This document shows, piece by piece, positions 18,010 through 26,492 of a stretch of 64,000 bases of DNA. Position 1 is the first letter of the stretch; each line of letters begins with the position of its first letter. The stretch is taken from the NCBI RefSeq assembly GCF_900156725.1, contig NZ_FTOI01000001.1:62001-126000 (forward strand), in the 5' to 3' direction. This DNA is from Kaistella chaponensis. Its GTDB lineage: Bacteria; Bacteroidota; Bacteroidia; Flavobacteriales; Weeksellaceae. The notes beneath the pieces were generated by a model. That model saw nothing but the letters and a program-made list of their open reading frames with translations. It was not told the DNA's origin and made no database searches. The position numbers and the translations under genes are program-made.

Positions 18010-21000
18010 ACCCATAAATGATTTTGGTTTCAATCACTTTTTTACCCAATTTTTCGAGCACCGCTTGATATTCTTCAATTTGTAATTGATGTTTTTCTTT
18101 AAAGTCTCCGGTCTTAAAATCGAGGATAATAAACCCATTCCCAGTATCAATCATTCGGTCAGGACGATACATTTTAGAATCCCCATTTTCCGTGATCATA
18201 ATGTCTCTTTCGTTGATAACCACTTGATTGTCAATAAAATATTTCGAGTATTCGGGATTTTTAATAAAACCGTAAAGCCGTTCCTGAATTTCAGATTTTT
18301 CATCTTCCGTGATCGTTCCTTCCAAAAGATAAGATTGTAAAGTTTTTTCGATGTCTTTTTCCGTGTTAATGCGCGCTAAAATTTCATGCGTGAAAATCCC
18401 AATCCTCACTTTTTCTACGCGGTTCTGATAACTTTTGGATGGAGTCGCAATTTTTATCGCTTCCAAATCTGCTCTTTTTTCTGTTTTAAATTGAATAGGT
18501 TTGGTCATCAATTCCGAAGTTTTATCCGTGGTTTGCTTCTTTAGATCTTCCTCCGAAAATTTATACAGGTCAAAAGAAGATAATTCTTCACCCGCTTCAT
18601 CTCTTGGGATTTTAGGTTCCAAAAATTCATAAATTTCCAGATGATTGGCTGTTTTATTTGGCTTTTGAATGTAGAAAAAAAGTTGTTCCACCGCTCTTGT
18701 CGTTGCAACATACTGCAAACAGAAACGGTCGATTTTATTTTGATAAGCATTTTCCTGATTGAATTGCTCCATTTCAGCATCATAAACTTCAAGCTCTTTT
18801 GCGAAGGCATTTACATTGACTGCAGACAATCCGTTTTCAGCTTCAATTTCGAGCCAGTTTGTGAATTTGCCGTCTTTGTTGGAGTTTTCCATCGGTAAAA
18901 AGACAACAGGAAATTCTAAACCTTTTGCTTTGTGAATCGTCATCAATTTGATGGCATCTAAATTATCTGAAGCCTGAATCGTCTTCATATGGCCTTCTTC
19001 ATCCCAAAACCGAAGAAAATCTTTCAGCGTAGAACCCGCATTTTGGCAATAAGCGTAAAGCATTTCCAGGTAATTGAAAAGGAAATCGGTTTCCTTACTT
19101 TCCACCGAAAATTCCTGCAAATAATTTTCGATGAAATTATAGAGGTTCAGTTGAAGCAAATGTTTGTTTTTTAACTGAATACCGTATTTTTTTTCAATAA
19201 ATACTTCCATTTCAGATTTGTTCTCGAGTTGCAACATTTCCAACATTTCTGCCGTGAAATCCTCGATTTTTATTCTTCCCAAAACATTCAAATAGTACAG
19301 CATTTTTACGGCAAACTGATAGTTTTTGGGGTTCTGTTCCCAACGTAAAAATTCGGTAAGCGCTTTTAAAGTTGAAGACAAATTTAAAGTTAAACCAGAA
19401 TCAGAAATGGTTTTTATAAATTCTTCTTTCCCATGGTAATTAATTTTCAAACTTCCGAGCAATTGCGAGAAACTGAAAATATCGAAATTCCCACGACAAA
19501 GAATGGTAATATCAGAAAGGCTGAAACCGCGATCAACACTACTTTGAATGTCGGTTTTCATCTGTTGTGCAACTTCTTCATAAAAAACACTTTTCGTGGT
19601 ATTTTCTATTAAATTTACACGAACGCAACCTTCCAATTTCGATTTTGGGATTTGCTGAGAGTCGGGTCCGAAAATTTTCTGATGTTCTACTTGCGTAAAA
19701 TTGGCGAAAAATTGATACAGTTCGTTATTGAAATTGACGATATTTTTTGCACTTCGCCAGTTACTTTCCAGATTTTCGAGTTCGGCAAGAACCAATGATT
19801 CTTCTTTGTGATTAATGATATCCAGCATGAGTTTAGAATCACCACCTCGGAACCTATAAATACTCTGTTTGGGATCTCCTACCAAAGTAAAACTCATATC
19901 GCTTGATGAAACCGCGTGATCTCTTAACGGAATTAAATTTTGCCACTGCAGAAAAGAAGTGTCCTGAAATTCATCGAAAAAATAATGGGAAAACTTAGTT
20001 CCTACTTTTTCATAAATAAATGATGACGGTTCATTGCGCAGGTTTTCATGAATCAGAATATTAAATTTAGAGAGCAAAACCAAATCGTTTTCAGCCTCGA
20101 TTTCTGCGAGTTTATCCTGAATGTCTTTGTTGACTTTTAATGGCAAAATAGCGTTAAGAATTTTCTCTTTTTTTTGCGTGAGAATATAATTAATGATGAT
20201 TTTTTGTCTGCTTTCCATTAAAAAATCGAGGATTTCCAGGATTTCACTTTCCCGATTTTTACCCGTGGAGGATGCTCCGGCAAGAAATTTATTTTTAGCG
20301 GTTTCTTCATTGCCCGGAAAAGGAAAATCTTTTCGTTCAGAGCGGTAATATTTCAAGGATTCAGTGAAAAATTTGGCGATACTATTGCTGTTTCCACCTG
20401 CGAAATCACCGACTTGAAGGTTTTTTTCAACCATTAAATCAATAGAAGTTTGCAACAATTCGATATTTTCCTTTTTTAGATTTTTCAGATCTTCCCGAAG
20501 TTTTGTTTTTGATTTCTCATACACTTCCCAATCAAAATCTTTGTTTTCATGCAGTCGGAAATAATGTTTGTCTTGCACATATTCTTTTGCAGAATCGTAT
20601 AAAGTTTTGTTGAGGTTGAAGCGGTCGTTATTATCTAAACTGTAATTAACAAAATCCATAAAAGCTCCGGAAACATCGTTCTCTTCTCCGATATCTTCCA
20701 GCATTTTATCGACGGCTTCCATGAGAAAAGGTTCCGGATTGATTTCCAGATTAAAGTTCTGCGCCAAACCCAATTCATAAGAAAAGCTTCGAACCAATCT
20801 TGCATTAAATTTATCGATCGTTCCAATATTTAAAGTAGAGTAGTGGTGAAGTACGTAATCCAGAATCTTTTTTGAACGCTCATGCAAATCATTTAGCGCA
20901 ATGTTATACCCTTGGTTTTTAAGTTTAATTTGAACGTTGACTAAATCCTGATTCGTTGTAAAAGAATCTGCAGAAAAATCTTTTAACCACTCGATGATGC

Positions 21001-21175
21001 GGTGTTTCATTTCGTTCGCCGCTTTATTGGTGAAGGTAAGCGCCAATATATTTCGGATTTTATCCGGTTGCGATGGATGTTTCAAACAGATGGCTAGAAG
21101 GTTCTGAACCAGAGCGTAGGTTTTTCCAGAACCTGCGGAAGCGTTGATAACGGTATAGTTTTTTTGCATCTTCAA
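18008..21175 (-). CDS. UvrD-family helicase with C-terminal RecB-like nuclease (AddA/RecB-like)
   Basis: This 1,055-residue protein is probably the helicase-nuclease subunit of a double-strand-break repair exonuclease. Superfamily 1 motifs appear in order: Walker A NASAGSGKTYAL (motif I), FDEFQDTSFLQW (II), VGDPKQSIYRFRGGD (III), MTIHKAKGLEFPVVFLP (V) and VATTRAVEQL (VI). The last ~150 residues are a PD-(D/E)XK nuclease: GIFTHEILARI, YRPDRMID and LDFKTG. The expected AddB/RecC-like partner is not in this window. The gene is divergent from rpsU. AddA and RecB cannot be told apart here, so no symbol is given. Confidence 0.92.
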   Translation of the reverse strand: MKMQKNYTVINASAGSGKTYALVQNLLAICLKHPSQPDKIRNILALTFTNKAANEMKHRIIEWLKDFSADSFTTNQDLVNVQIKLKNQGYNIALNDLHERSKKILDYVLHHYSTLNIGTIDKFNARLVRSFSYELGLAQNFNLEINPEPFLMEAVDKMLEDIGEENDVSGAFMDFVNYSLDNNDRFNLNKTLYDSAKEYVQDKHYFRLHENKDFDWEVYEKSKTKLREDLKNLKKENIELLQTSIDLMVEKNLQVGDFAGGNSNSIAKFFTESLKYYRSERKDFPFPGNEETAKNKFLAGASSTGKNRESEILEILDFLMESRQKIIINYILTQKKEKILNAILPLKVNKDIQDKLAEIEAENDLVLLSKFNILIHENLRNEPSSFIYEKVGTKFSHYFFDEFQDTSFLQWQNLIPLRDHAVSSSDMSFTLVGDPKQSIYRFRGGDSKLMLDIINHKEESLVLAELENLESNWRSAKNIVNFNNELYQFFANFTQVEHQKIFGPDSQQIPKSKLEGCVRVNLIENTTKSVFYEEVAQQMKTDIQSSVDRGFSLSDITILCRGNFDIFSFSQLLGSLKINYHGKEEFIKTISDSGLTLNLSSTLKALTEFLRWEQNPKNYQFAVKMLYYLNVLGRIKIEDFTAEMLEMLQLENKSEMEVFIEKKYGIQLKNKHLLQLNLYNFIENYLQEFSVESKETDFLFNYLEMLYAYCQNAGSTLKDFLRFWDEEGHMKTIQASDNLDAIKLMTIHKAKGLEFPVVFLPMENSNKDGKFTNWLEIEAENGLSAVNVNAFAKELEVYDAEMEQFNQENAYQNKIDRFCLQYVATTRAVEQLFFYIQKPNKTANHLEIYEFLEPKIPRDEAGEELSSFDLYKFSEEDLKKQTTDKTSELMTKPIQFKTEKRADLEAIKIATPSKSYQNRVEKVRIGIFTHEILARINTEKDIEKTLQSYLLEGTITEDEKSEIQERLYGFIKNPEYSKYFIDNQVVINERDIMITENGDSKMYRPDRMIDTGNGFIILDFKTGDFKEKHQLQIEEYQAVLEKLGKKVIETKIIYG

Positions 21176-21204
21176 TGAAAATTGAGTTTAAAAGTAATAA
21201 AAAA

Positions 21205-21235
21205 TTTGTCATTAAGAAAAAAAATCTTACTTTTG
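21205..21235 (+). promoter_or_regulatory. rpsU promoter, full consensus
   Basis: TTTG (21205-21208), a 19-nt spacer, then TACTTTTG (21228-21235). This matches the Bacteroidetes TTTG-N19-TAnnTTTG promoter exactly and sits 24 nt before the rpsU ATG. Confidence 0.8.
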
Positions 21236-21258
21236 CAATCCAAAATGAGATGTAAATT

Positions 21259-21456
21259 ATGTTAATAATCCCAGTAAAAGATGGTGAATCCATCGACAGA
21301 GCCTTAAAAAAATATAAAAGGAAATTCGACAAAACAGGAACTATTAGAGCTCTTAGAAGTCGTCAACAATTCAACAAACCGTCTGTTGTTAAAAGACAGG
21401 CCAATGTGAAAGCTGCTCATAAACAAAGAATTTTGAGCAAAGAAGAGCAGGCTTAA
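21259..21456 (+). CDS. rpsU: 30S ribosomal protein S21
   Basis: S21 is a small basic protein of the 30S subunit platform, near the anti-Shine-Dalgarno end of 16S rRNA. It has 65 residues with the family pattern DGESIDRALKKYKRKFDKTG near the N-terminus and a highly basic C-terminal helix. It has a consensus promoter and is followed by a long hairpin. The rpsU-xer-hpf order fits a small growth-linked cluster. Confidence 0.96.
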   Translation: MLIIPVKDGESIDRALKKYKRKFDKTGTIRALRSRQQFNKPSVVKRQANVKAAHKQRILSKEEQA

Positions 21457-21480
21457 GTCAAAATTTACTTATAAAATACC

Positions 21481-21523
21481 AAAATCACTTTTCAAATAGT
21501 TATATTTGAAGAGTGATTTTTTT
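21481..21523 (+). terminator. rpsU terminator containing a possible xer promoter
   Basis: An 18-bp stem (AAAATCACT T TTCAAATA against TATTTGAA G AGTGATTTT, one T-G pair) with a 4-nt loop is followed by T residues. The descending arm contains TATATTTG (21501-21508), a -7 box 26 nt upstream of the xer ATG. No TTTG lies at the -33 spacing, so the promoter reading is tentative. Confidence 0.75.
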
Positions 21524-21534
21524 GTTGGTATATT

Positions 21535-22425
21535 ATGATAGAAAGATTTTTGGAATATATTGCTGTTGAAAAACGGTATTCTCCACACACTTTGACGAGT
21601 TATAGAAAGGATCTTGAGGGTTTTTCCCAGTTCCTTCTTCAGTCAGAAGCCCATCAGGATTTTGGTGCAGTTGATAAAAAGATCATCAGAAATTTCATGG
21701 TGGAATTAGGCGAAAAGAAAATCGCTAAGCGCTCCATTAACCGCAAACTCTCTTCTCTAAGGAGTTTCTACTTGTTTCTTATGAAGGTTGGTCAGGTGAA
21801 AACCTCGCCTTTAGAAAGCATACAGTCCTTAAAATTTTACGCGGAGAAACAAATTCCTTTTTCCGAGGAGGAAATGAGCAATCAAAAGTTGCCCGAATTT
21901 CAGCCAAATAAAGGGAGTTTCCTCAAAGAACTCATTATTGAAACGCTTTACCAAACCGGAATGCGGCGAGCTGAATTAGTGAATTTACTTTTAGAAAATG
22001 TAGATTTCAGCACATTGGAGATCAAAGTGGTCGGAAAAGGGAATAAGGCGAGAATTATTCCTATTTCAGAAAAACTCGCCGCTGATTTTAGGAAATATTT
22101 AACAGAAAGGAAACCGCTGAAAGAGTGGGAGATGTACTTCTTCATCAATCCGAAAGGCAAAATATTGAACGATAAATTTGTCTATTCTACAGTTAATTCC
22201 TATCTTAGTCTTGTTACTTCGAAGAAGAAAAAAAGTCCCCATATTTTGAGACATAGTTTTGCGACGCATGTCTTGGAACATGGGGCTGAAATTTCTAAAG
22301 TAAAGAGAATTATGGGGCATTCGTCGCTTGCATCAACGCAGGTTTATACGACTGCCAATATTGAACAATTAAAAAAAGTTTTTAACAATGCTCATCCTCG
22401 AGCTAAAAAAAATGTAGATTTATGA
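21535..22425 (+). CDS. xerC: Tyrosine recombinase of the XerC/XerD family
   Basis: This 296-residue site-specific recombinase probably acts in chromosome dimer resolution at dif. The N-terminal SAM-like DNA-binding domain spans about 1-85 (FLEYIAVEKRYSPHTLTSYRKDL). The catalytic domain shows Arg I in TGMRRAELVNL, H-x-x-R in HILRHSFATHVL, a His in IMGHSSLASTQ and the nucleophile Tyr in TQVYTTAN. No phage or transposon genes are nearby, which argues against a mobile integrase. XerC and XerD cannot be separated here with certainty. The stop overlaps the hpf start by 4 nt (ATGA). Confidence 0.88.
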   Translation: MIERFLEYIAVEKRYSPHTLTSYRKDLEGFSQFLLQSEAHQDFGAVDKKIIRNFMVELGEKKIAKRSINRKLSSLRSFYLFLMKVGQVKTSPLESIQSLKFYAEKQIPFSEEEMSNQKLPEFQPNKGSFLKELIIETLYQTGMRRAELVNLLLENVDFSTLEIKVVGKGNKARIIPISEKLAADFRKYLTERKPLKEWEMYFFINPKGKILNDKFVYSTVNSYLSLVTSKKKKSPHILRHSFATHVLEHGAEISKVKRIMGHSSLASTQVYTTANIEQLKKVFNNAHPRAKKNVDL

Positions 22426-22712
22426 AAATTTCTGTACAGTCAATGGGATTGACACCACACGCACCGCTTGAAGAACATATCGAAAAAAAATTAAATAAAC
22501 TCGAAAGCTATTACGATAAAATCGTAGAATGCAAAGTTTATCTAAAAGTTGAGAATAAATCAGACAAAGAAAATAAGACCGTTGAGATTTTATTGGCAGT
22601 TCCGGGTGATGATATTGTGGTAAAAAAGACTTCGGCAAGTTTTGAAGAGAGTTTAGACCTTTGTGCTGAAGTTGCTAAAAAGCTGCTAATCAAGAAAAAA
22701 GAACTAGCTTAA
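22422..22712 (+). CDS. hpf: Ribosome hibernation-promoting factor, short form (HPF/RaiA family)
   Basis: This 96-residue protein has the beta-alpha-beta-beta-beta-alpha pattern of the HPF/YfiA family, which binds the 30S A/P-site region and silences ribosomes in stationary phase. Visible signs are MKISVQSMGLTPHAPLEEHIEKKLNKLESYY at the N-terminus (two stretches of the family pattern) and a lysine-rich C-terminal helix. It lacks the extra C-terminal domain of long HPF. It overlaps the xer stop by 4 nt, so the two are translationally coupled. Confidence 0.88.
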   Translation: MKISVQSMGLTPHAPLEEHIEKKLNKLESYYDKIVECKVYLKVENKSDKENKTVEILLAVPGDDIVVKKTSASFEESLDLCAEVAKKLLIKKKELA

Positions 22713-22741
22713 AAAAAAAATTAAAAATTTCTTTAAAATAA

Positions 22742-22774
22742 TTTGCGGATTTCAAAAAAACTCACTTATATTTG
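22742..22774 (+). promoter_or_regulatory. Promoter of tRNA-Thr/tRNA-Tyr
   Basis: TTTG (22742-22745) and TATATTTG (22767-22774) are separated by 21 nt, slightly longer than ideal. They lie 39 nt before tRNA-Thr. Confidence 0.6.
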
Positions 22775-22813
22775 CACTCGCAAAAACAGATAAGTAGTTC
22801 TTTAAAAATCTTT

Positions 22814-22887
22814 GCCTCCGTAGCTCAGCTGGCTAGAGCAGCTGATTTGTAATCAGCAGGTCGTGGGTTCGAGTCCCTCTGGAGGCT
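22814..22887 (+). tRNA. tRNA-Thr (anticodon TGT)
   Basis: A 74-nt cloverleaf. The acceptor stem GCCTCCG pairs with TGGAGGC (one G-T pair). The anticodon stem GCTGA/TCAGC encloses loop TTTGTAA, and the T-loop is TTCGAGT. CCA is not encoded. Confidence 0.95.
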
Positions 22888-22906
22888 CATTGAAAAAAAT
22901 AAAATT

Positions 22907-22989
22907 GGGGAGATTCCAGAGTGGCCAAATGGATCAGACTGTAACTCTGCTGTCTTACGACTTCGTAGGTTCGAATCCTACTCTCCCCA
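22907..22989 (+). tRNA. tRNA-Tyr (anticodon GTA)
   Basis: An 83-nt class II tRNA with a long variable arm. The acceptor GGGGAGA pairs with TCTCCCC. The anticodon loop is CTGTAAC and the T-arm GTAGG/CCTAC. The outermost anticodon-stem pair (27-43) is a T-C mismatch. CCA is not encoded. Confidence 0.94.
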
Positions 22990-23007
22990 CATTTTTTTCT
23001 AGTTTTA

Positions 23008-23038
23008 TTTGCGTACTTGCAAATTTTTTATAAATTTG
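23008..23038 (+). promoter_or_regulatory. Promoter of tRNA-Gly/tRNA-Thr, full consensus
   Basis: TTTG (23008-23011), a 19-nt spacer, then TAAATTTG (23031-23038), 35 nt before tRNA-Gly. Confidence 0.75.
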
Positions 23039-23073
23039 CAAACCGTTTACCAACAGTTTTTGGAAACAAAAAT

Positions 23074-23146
23074 GCGGAAGTAGCTCAGTTGGTAGAGCGT
23101 CAGCCTTCCAAGCTGAATGTCGCGAGTTCGACCCTCGTCTTCCGCT
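23074..23146 (+). tRNA. tRNA-Gly (anticodon TCC)
   Basis: A 73-nt cloverleaf. The acceptor GCGGAAG pairs with CTTCCGC. The anticodon stem TCAGC/GCTGA encloses loop CTTCCAA, and the T-loop is TTCGACC. Confidence 0.95.
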
Positions 23147-23154
23147 CACAAAAA

Positions 23155-23192
23155 AAATCACAATCATTCTATGGCTTGTGATTTTTTTTTAA
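23155..23192 (+). terminator. Terminator between tRNA-Gly and tRNA-Thr(GGT)
   Basis: AAATCACAA pairs with TTGTGATTT across a 12-nt loop and runs into nine T residues. It lies 8 nt before the next tRNA, so it may only partly stop transcription. Confidence 0.65.
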
Positions 23193-23199
23193 TTTTTTC

Positions 23200-23271
23200 G
23201 CCGACTTAGCTCAGGGGTAGAGCGTTTCCTTGGTAAGGAAGAGGTCGTGAGTTCAAATCTCATAGTTGGCT
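23200..23271 (+). tRNA. tRNA-Thr (anticodon GGT)
   Basis: A 72-nt cloverleaf. The acceptor GCCGACT pairs with AGTTGGC. The anticodon stem TTTCC/GGAAG encloses loop TTGGTAA, and the T-arm is GTGAG/CTCAT. Confidence 0.95.
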
Positions 23272-23277
23272 CTGTGA

Positions 23278-23308
23278 AAATCTCTCAATTGATTGGGGGA
23301 TTTTTTTT
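23278..23308 (+). terminator. Terminator of the tRNA cluster
   Basis: A 10-bp stem AATCTCTCAA/TTGGGGGATT (three G-T pairs) with loop TTGA is followed by a T-run. Confidence 0.75.
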
Positions 23309-24044
23309 GCTTAAATTTCGTAGTTTTGCTTTTCAAACCACATTTTGAAAGTTCTTTTGTTAAATGATGATCTTATCTTTCAAATCTTAGTGTGATTTTG
23401 AATTGAGGCAATCTTCCTAGTAAAAAGTGCGTTTAATGACTTCCCAAATGGCTGTCTCTTAAAGTTTATTCAGGTGCATTCGCTATTAGTTGTAGCCAAA
23501 GTTCTATTGCGTTAATTGGAGGTATGATTTTGATTCGTCGTTCAGAAGTGAATTTTGAATTTAGGAGGGAGCGAGTTTTGGTAATCTGTATTTAAAAAAA
23601 TGCTTTTACTTTCGGAATTCCATCAAAATATGAAATCCGGAAAGATTTCAACAGAGGGTAATTTTGAAGGAGTGAGAGTCTGACCTGTTGTATTTACTCC
23701 ATTAATGGCGTCGGAAGGATTGTTACCACTTGTTCTTTTAACGGGAAAAGGTTCTGAGTCCCAAAAACCCTTTTTAATTGTGGTTATAGATGAACTTGTG
23801 ACAGAGGCTTTTTTGGCTTTATTGATATTCCCCATTTTATTTTGACTTTAACAGAAAAAAAATCCCTGAACAGCTATATAGCTTTATCATATAATTCTTT
23901 TTTTCTTTTGAATACTGGATTTGGAAGCCATTAATAAAAAAAAAGTGTTGCTAAAAAATGAATGAAAACTGGTGAGATTTCTTTAAAAAAGAAAATGTTT
24001 GTTGAAATTTATTTATAGAATTTTCACAAATAAATAATTTTTCT
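23309..24044. other. Intergenic stretch, no convincing gene
   Basis: About 735 bp lie between the tRNA cluster and the tuf promoters. Only one weak minus-strand frame (23623-23835) is present. No RNA gene or repeat family is recognisable; a short palindrome AGCTATATAGCT lies near 23871. It may be decayed sequence. Confidence 0.5.
23623..23835 (-). CDS. Possible 70-aa hypothetical protein
   Basis: This open frame from an ATG would encode a 70-residue hydrophilic, Ser/Thr/Pro-rich protein with no signal peptide or known motif. The only support is an A-rich leader before the ATG and the emptiness of the region. No -7 box is seen upstream. It may be spurious. Confidence 0.2.
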   Translation of the reverse strand: MGNINKAKKASVTSSSITTIKKGFWDSEPFPVKRTSGNNPSDAINGVNTTGQTLTPSKLPSVEIFPDFIF

Positions 24045-24158
24045 TAAATTTGCACGCTGATAATTCGGTAAAATATCAAAGGTGTAACGCAATATTTTTG
24101 AATGTTAGAATTTTTTTGTACAAAAAGATTTTCAATATTCAAAAAATAACTATATTTG
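24045..24158 (+). promoter_or_regulatory. Two tandem -7 boxes upstream of tuf
   Basis: TAAATTTG (24045-24052) and TATATTTG (24151-24158) both match TAnnTTTG and both are followed by GCAC. The proximal box lies 43 nt before the tuf ATG. The distal one would give a leader of roughly 145 nt. Two promoters would fit a highly expressed gene. Confidence 0.6.
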
Positions 24159-24201
24159 CACACCGAAAATTAAAGTAAATAATTAATAAATAATTTATAT
24201 C

Positions 24202-25389
24202 ATGGCAAAGGAAACGTTTAATCGTAGCAAACCGCACTTGAACATTGGTACCATCGGTCACGTAGACCATGGTAAAACTACACTTACTGCAGCAATCAGT
24301 AAAGTATTATCTGACAAAGGATACGGAACAGCAAGAGATTTCTCTTCTATCGATTCTGCACCAGAAGAAAAAGAAAGAGGTATTACAATTAATACTGCAC
24401 ACATTGAATATGAAACTGCAAACAGACACTATGCTCACGTAGATTGTCCAGGTCACGCCGATTATGTAAAAAACATGGTTACAGGTGCTGCTCAAATGGA
24501 TGGTGCTATTTTAGTTGTTGCTGCTACAGACGGACCAATGCCTCAAACAAGAGAGCACATCCTTTTGTGTCGTCAGGTAAATGTACCTAATGTACTTGTT
24601 TTCATGAACAAAGTAGATATGGTAGATGATCCAGAATTGTTAGAATTGGTAGAATTAGAAGTTAGAGAACTTTTATCTTCTTACGAATATGATGGTGATA
24701 ACGCTCCAGTAATCCAAGGATCTGCTTTAGGTGGATTGAACGGAGATGCTAAATGGGTAGCGAAAATCGAAGAATTAATGGATGCAGTTGATTCTTGGAT
24801 CGCACTTCCTACAAGAGATGTTGATAAACCATTCTTGATGCCTATCGAAGATGTATTCTCTATTACAGGTCGTGGAACTGTAGCAACAGGACGTATCGAA
24901 GCTGGGGTAATCAACACAGGAGATGGTGTAGATATCGTAGGTATGGGTGATGAAAAATTAACTTCAACTGTAACAGGAGTAGAAATGTTCCGTAAAATCC
25001 TTGACAGAGGTGAAGCTGGAGATAACGTAGGTATTCTTTTAAGAGGTATTGAGAAAACTGATATCAAAAGAGGGATGGTTATCGTAAAATCTGGTTCTGT
25101 TAAGCCACACAAACACTTCAAAGCTGAGGTTTATGTTCTTTCAAAAGAAGAAGGTGGTCGTCACACTCCATTCCACAACAAATATCGTCCACAGTTCTAT
25201 GTAAGAACTACAGACGTTACAGGTGAGATTTTCTTACCAGAAGGTGTTGAGATGGTAATGCCAGGAGACAACTTAACTATTACTGTAGAATTGTTACAGC
25301 CAATCGCTCTTAACGTGGGTCTTAGATTCGCGATCAGAGAAGGTGGTAGAACAGTTGGTGCAGGTCAGGTAACTGAAATATTAGATTAA
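24202..25389 (+). CDS. tuf: Elongation factor Tu
   Basis: EF-Tu delivers aminoacyl-tRNA to the ribosome as a GTP complex. The 395-residue length is normal. GTP-binding motifs are [10 protein letters not shown] (G1), RGITINTAH (G2), DCPGHADY (G3), NKVDMVDD (G4) and SALGG (G5). Domains 2 and 3 follow from about residue 210, ending in [10 protein letters not shown]. Codon use is strongly biased, as expected for high expression. It has its own terminator and is followed by tRNA-Trp, secE and nusG. Confidence 0.98.
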   Translation: MAKETFNRSKPHLNIGTIGHVDHGKTTLTAAISKVLSDKGYGTARDFSSIDSAPEEKERGITINTAHIEYETANRHYAHVDCPGHADYVKNMVTGAAQMDGAILVVAATDGPMPQTREHILLCRQVNVPNVLVFMNKVDMVDDPELLELVELEVRELLSSYEYDGDNAPVIQGSALGGLNGDAKWVAKIEELMDAVDSWIALPTRDVDKPFLMPIEDVFSITGRGTVATGRIEAGVINTGDGVDIVGMGDEKLTSTVTGVEMFRKILDRGEAGDNVGILLRGIEKTDIKRGMVIVKSGSVKPHKHFKAEVYVLSKEEGGRHTPFHNKYRPQFYVRTTDVTGEIFLPEGVEMVMPGDNLTITVELLQPIALNVGLRFAIREGGRTVGAGQVTEILD

Positions 25390-25405
25390 TTTCTAAATAA
25401 ATATG

Positions 25406-25441
25406 AAAGTTCCGTAGGGAAACTTACGGAACTTTTTTTTA
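25406..25441 (+). terminator. Terminator after tuf
   Basis: An 11-bp stem AAAGTTCCGTA/TACGGAACTTT with an 8-nt loop and eight-plus T residues. tRNA-Trp begins 5 nt later with no separate promoter visible, so read-through probably feeds tRNA-Trp and secE. Confidence 0.85.
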
Positions 25442-25445
25442 ATTT

Positions 25446-25516
25446 ACGGGCATCGTCCAATGGTAGGATACCGGTCTCCAAAACCGTTGATCAGGGTTCG
25501 AGTCCTTGTGCCCGTG
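25446..25516 (+). tRNA. tRNA-Trp (anticodon CCA)
   Basis: A 71-nt cloverleaf between tuf and secE. The acceptor ACGGGCA pairs with TGCCCGT. The anticodon loop is CTCCAAA and the T-loop TTCGAGT. The 27-43 pair is a C-T mismatch. CCA is not encoded. Confidence 0.94.
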
Positions 25517-25529
25517 CAAAAAAAAGATA

Positions 25530-25733
25530 ATGAGCTTAGTTGATTTTATAAAAGGTTCTTACACCGAATTCAAGGATAAAGTTGAATGGCCAAAGTGGCC
25601 AGAACTGCAATCATCTACAATTGTGGTAACTATTGGAACAGTTCTTTTAGCAATTTTCACATTTGGAATTGATTCACTTTTTAGTAAGTCGATTGCTAAT
25701 TTTCTTACCCTTTTTATCAATCTTTTCAATTAA
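25530..25733 (+). CDS. secE: Preprotein translocase subunit SecE
   Basis: SecE is the small membrane subunit of the SecYEG channel. The protein has 67 residues: an amphipathic start with the family motif EFKDKVEWPKWPELQSS, then one membrane helix (IVVTIGTVLLAIFTFGI). The ATG at 25530 is used because the longer frame from 25506 would begin inside tRNA-Trp. nusG follows 14 nt downstream, the usual pairing. Confidence 0.95.
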   Translation: MSLVDFIKGSYTEFKDKVEWPKWPELQSSTIVVTIGTVLLAIFTFGIDSLFSKSIANFLTLFINLFN

Positions 25734-25747
25734 AATTATTTTCCAAA

Positions 25748-26290
25748 ATGAGTGACACTAACTGGTATGTACTGAAATCCATCAGCGGACAAGAAAATAA
25801 GGTGAAAGCCTATATCGAGAACGAGATGAAGCACCATGGTTTGGAGGATTTCGTTACTCAGGTTGTGATTCCGATGGAGAAGGTAATTCAATTAAGAAAC
25901 GGTAAAAAAGTGCCAAAAGAGAAGCCTTATTATCCAGGATATTTGATGGTAGAGGCAAACTTAGCAGGTGAGGTTCCGCACATTATTAAAAATATTCCCG
26001 GCGTTATTTCTTTCTTAAGTTTAACCAAGGGGGGAGATCCTGTTCCAATGCGTAAATCTGAAGTTAACAGAATGCTTGGTAGAATGGATGAGCTTTCAGA
26101 ATTTGCCGTGGAAGCAAATATTCCTTTCATCGTAGGGGAAAACGTAAAAGTAATCGACGGTCCTTTTAACGGATTTAACGGTACAATCGAAAAATTATTC
26201 GAAGACAAAAAGAAAATAGAAGTTTCAGTAATGATATTTGGAAGAAAAACTCCAATGGAATTAAGTTACATGCAGGTTGAAAAGGTATAG
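25748..26290 (+). CDS. nusG: Transcription termination/antitermination factor NusG
   Basis: NusG binds RNA polymerase and links it to the ribosome or Rho. This 180-residue protein has the NGN domain (NWYVLKSISGQENKVKAYIE; YYPGYLMVEA) and a C-terminal KOW domain (VIDGPFNGFNGTIEKLFEDK). It is co-transcribed with secE and ends at a terminator. In most bacteria rplK follows directly; here almost 3 kb intervenes. Confidence 0.97.
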   Translation: MSDTNWYVLKSISGQENKVKAYIENEMKHHGLEDFVTQVVIPMEKVIQLRNGKKVPKEKPYYPGYLMVEANLAGEVPHIIKNIPGVISFLSLTKGGDPVPMRKSEVNRMLGRMDELSEFAVEANIPFIVGENVKVIDGPFNGFNGTIEKLFEDKKKIEVSVMIFGRKTPMELSYMQVEKV

Positions 26291-26311
26291 CCTTACTTCT
26301 TATTAATACAA

Positions 26312-26344
26312 AAAGAATCAATTTACTTGGTTCTTTTTTTTTTT
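26312..26344 (+). terminator. Terminator after nusG
   Basis: A 10-bp stem AAAGAATCAA/TTGGTTCTTT (two G-T pairs), loop TTTAC, with a long T-run. It cuts secE-nusG off from rplK. Confidence 0.8.
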
Positions 26345-26492
26345 GAATTTTTATAATAGCTTTAAAATACTTTTTATTCATTGCTATTTAATTTGCTATC
26401 ATTCTTCTTGCTTTTAGTAATTAAATCGTCAAGCGATTGAATTTTATCCATCGAAGTCATAATTTTTAGTAATTTAGTTTATTAAAATTATA

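Noticed and set aside
21535-22425. Mobile-element integrase
   Set aside because: The Xer-type protein lies in a conserved housekeeping cluster with no attachment repeats or phage genes nearby.
24681-25121. Minus-strand 146-codon frame inside tuf
   Set aside because: Shadow of a highly biased, highly expressed gene.
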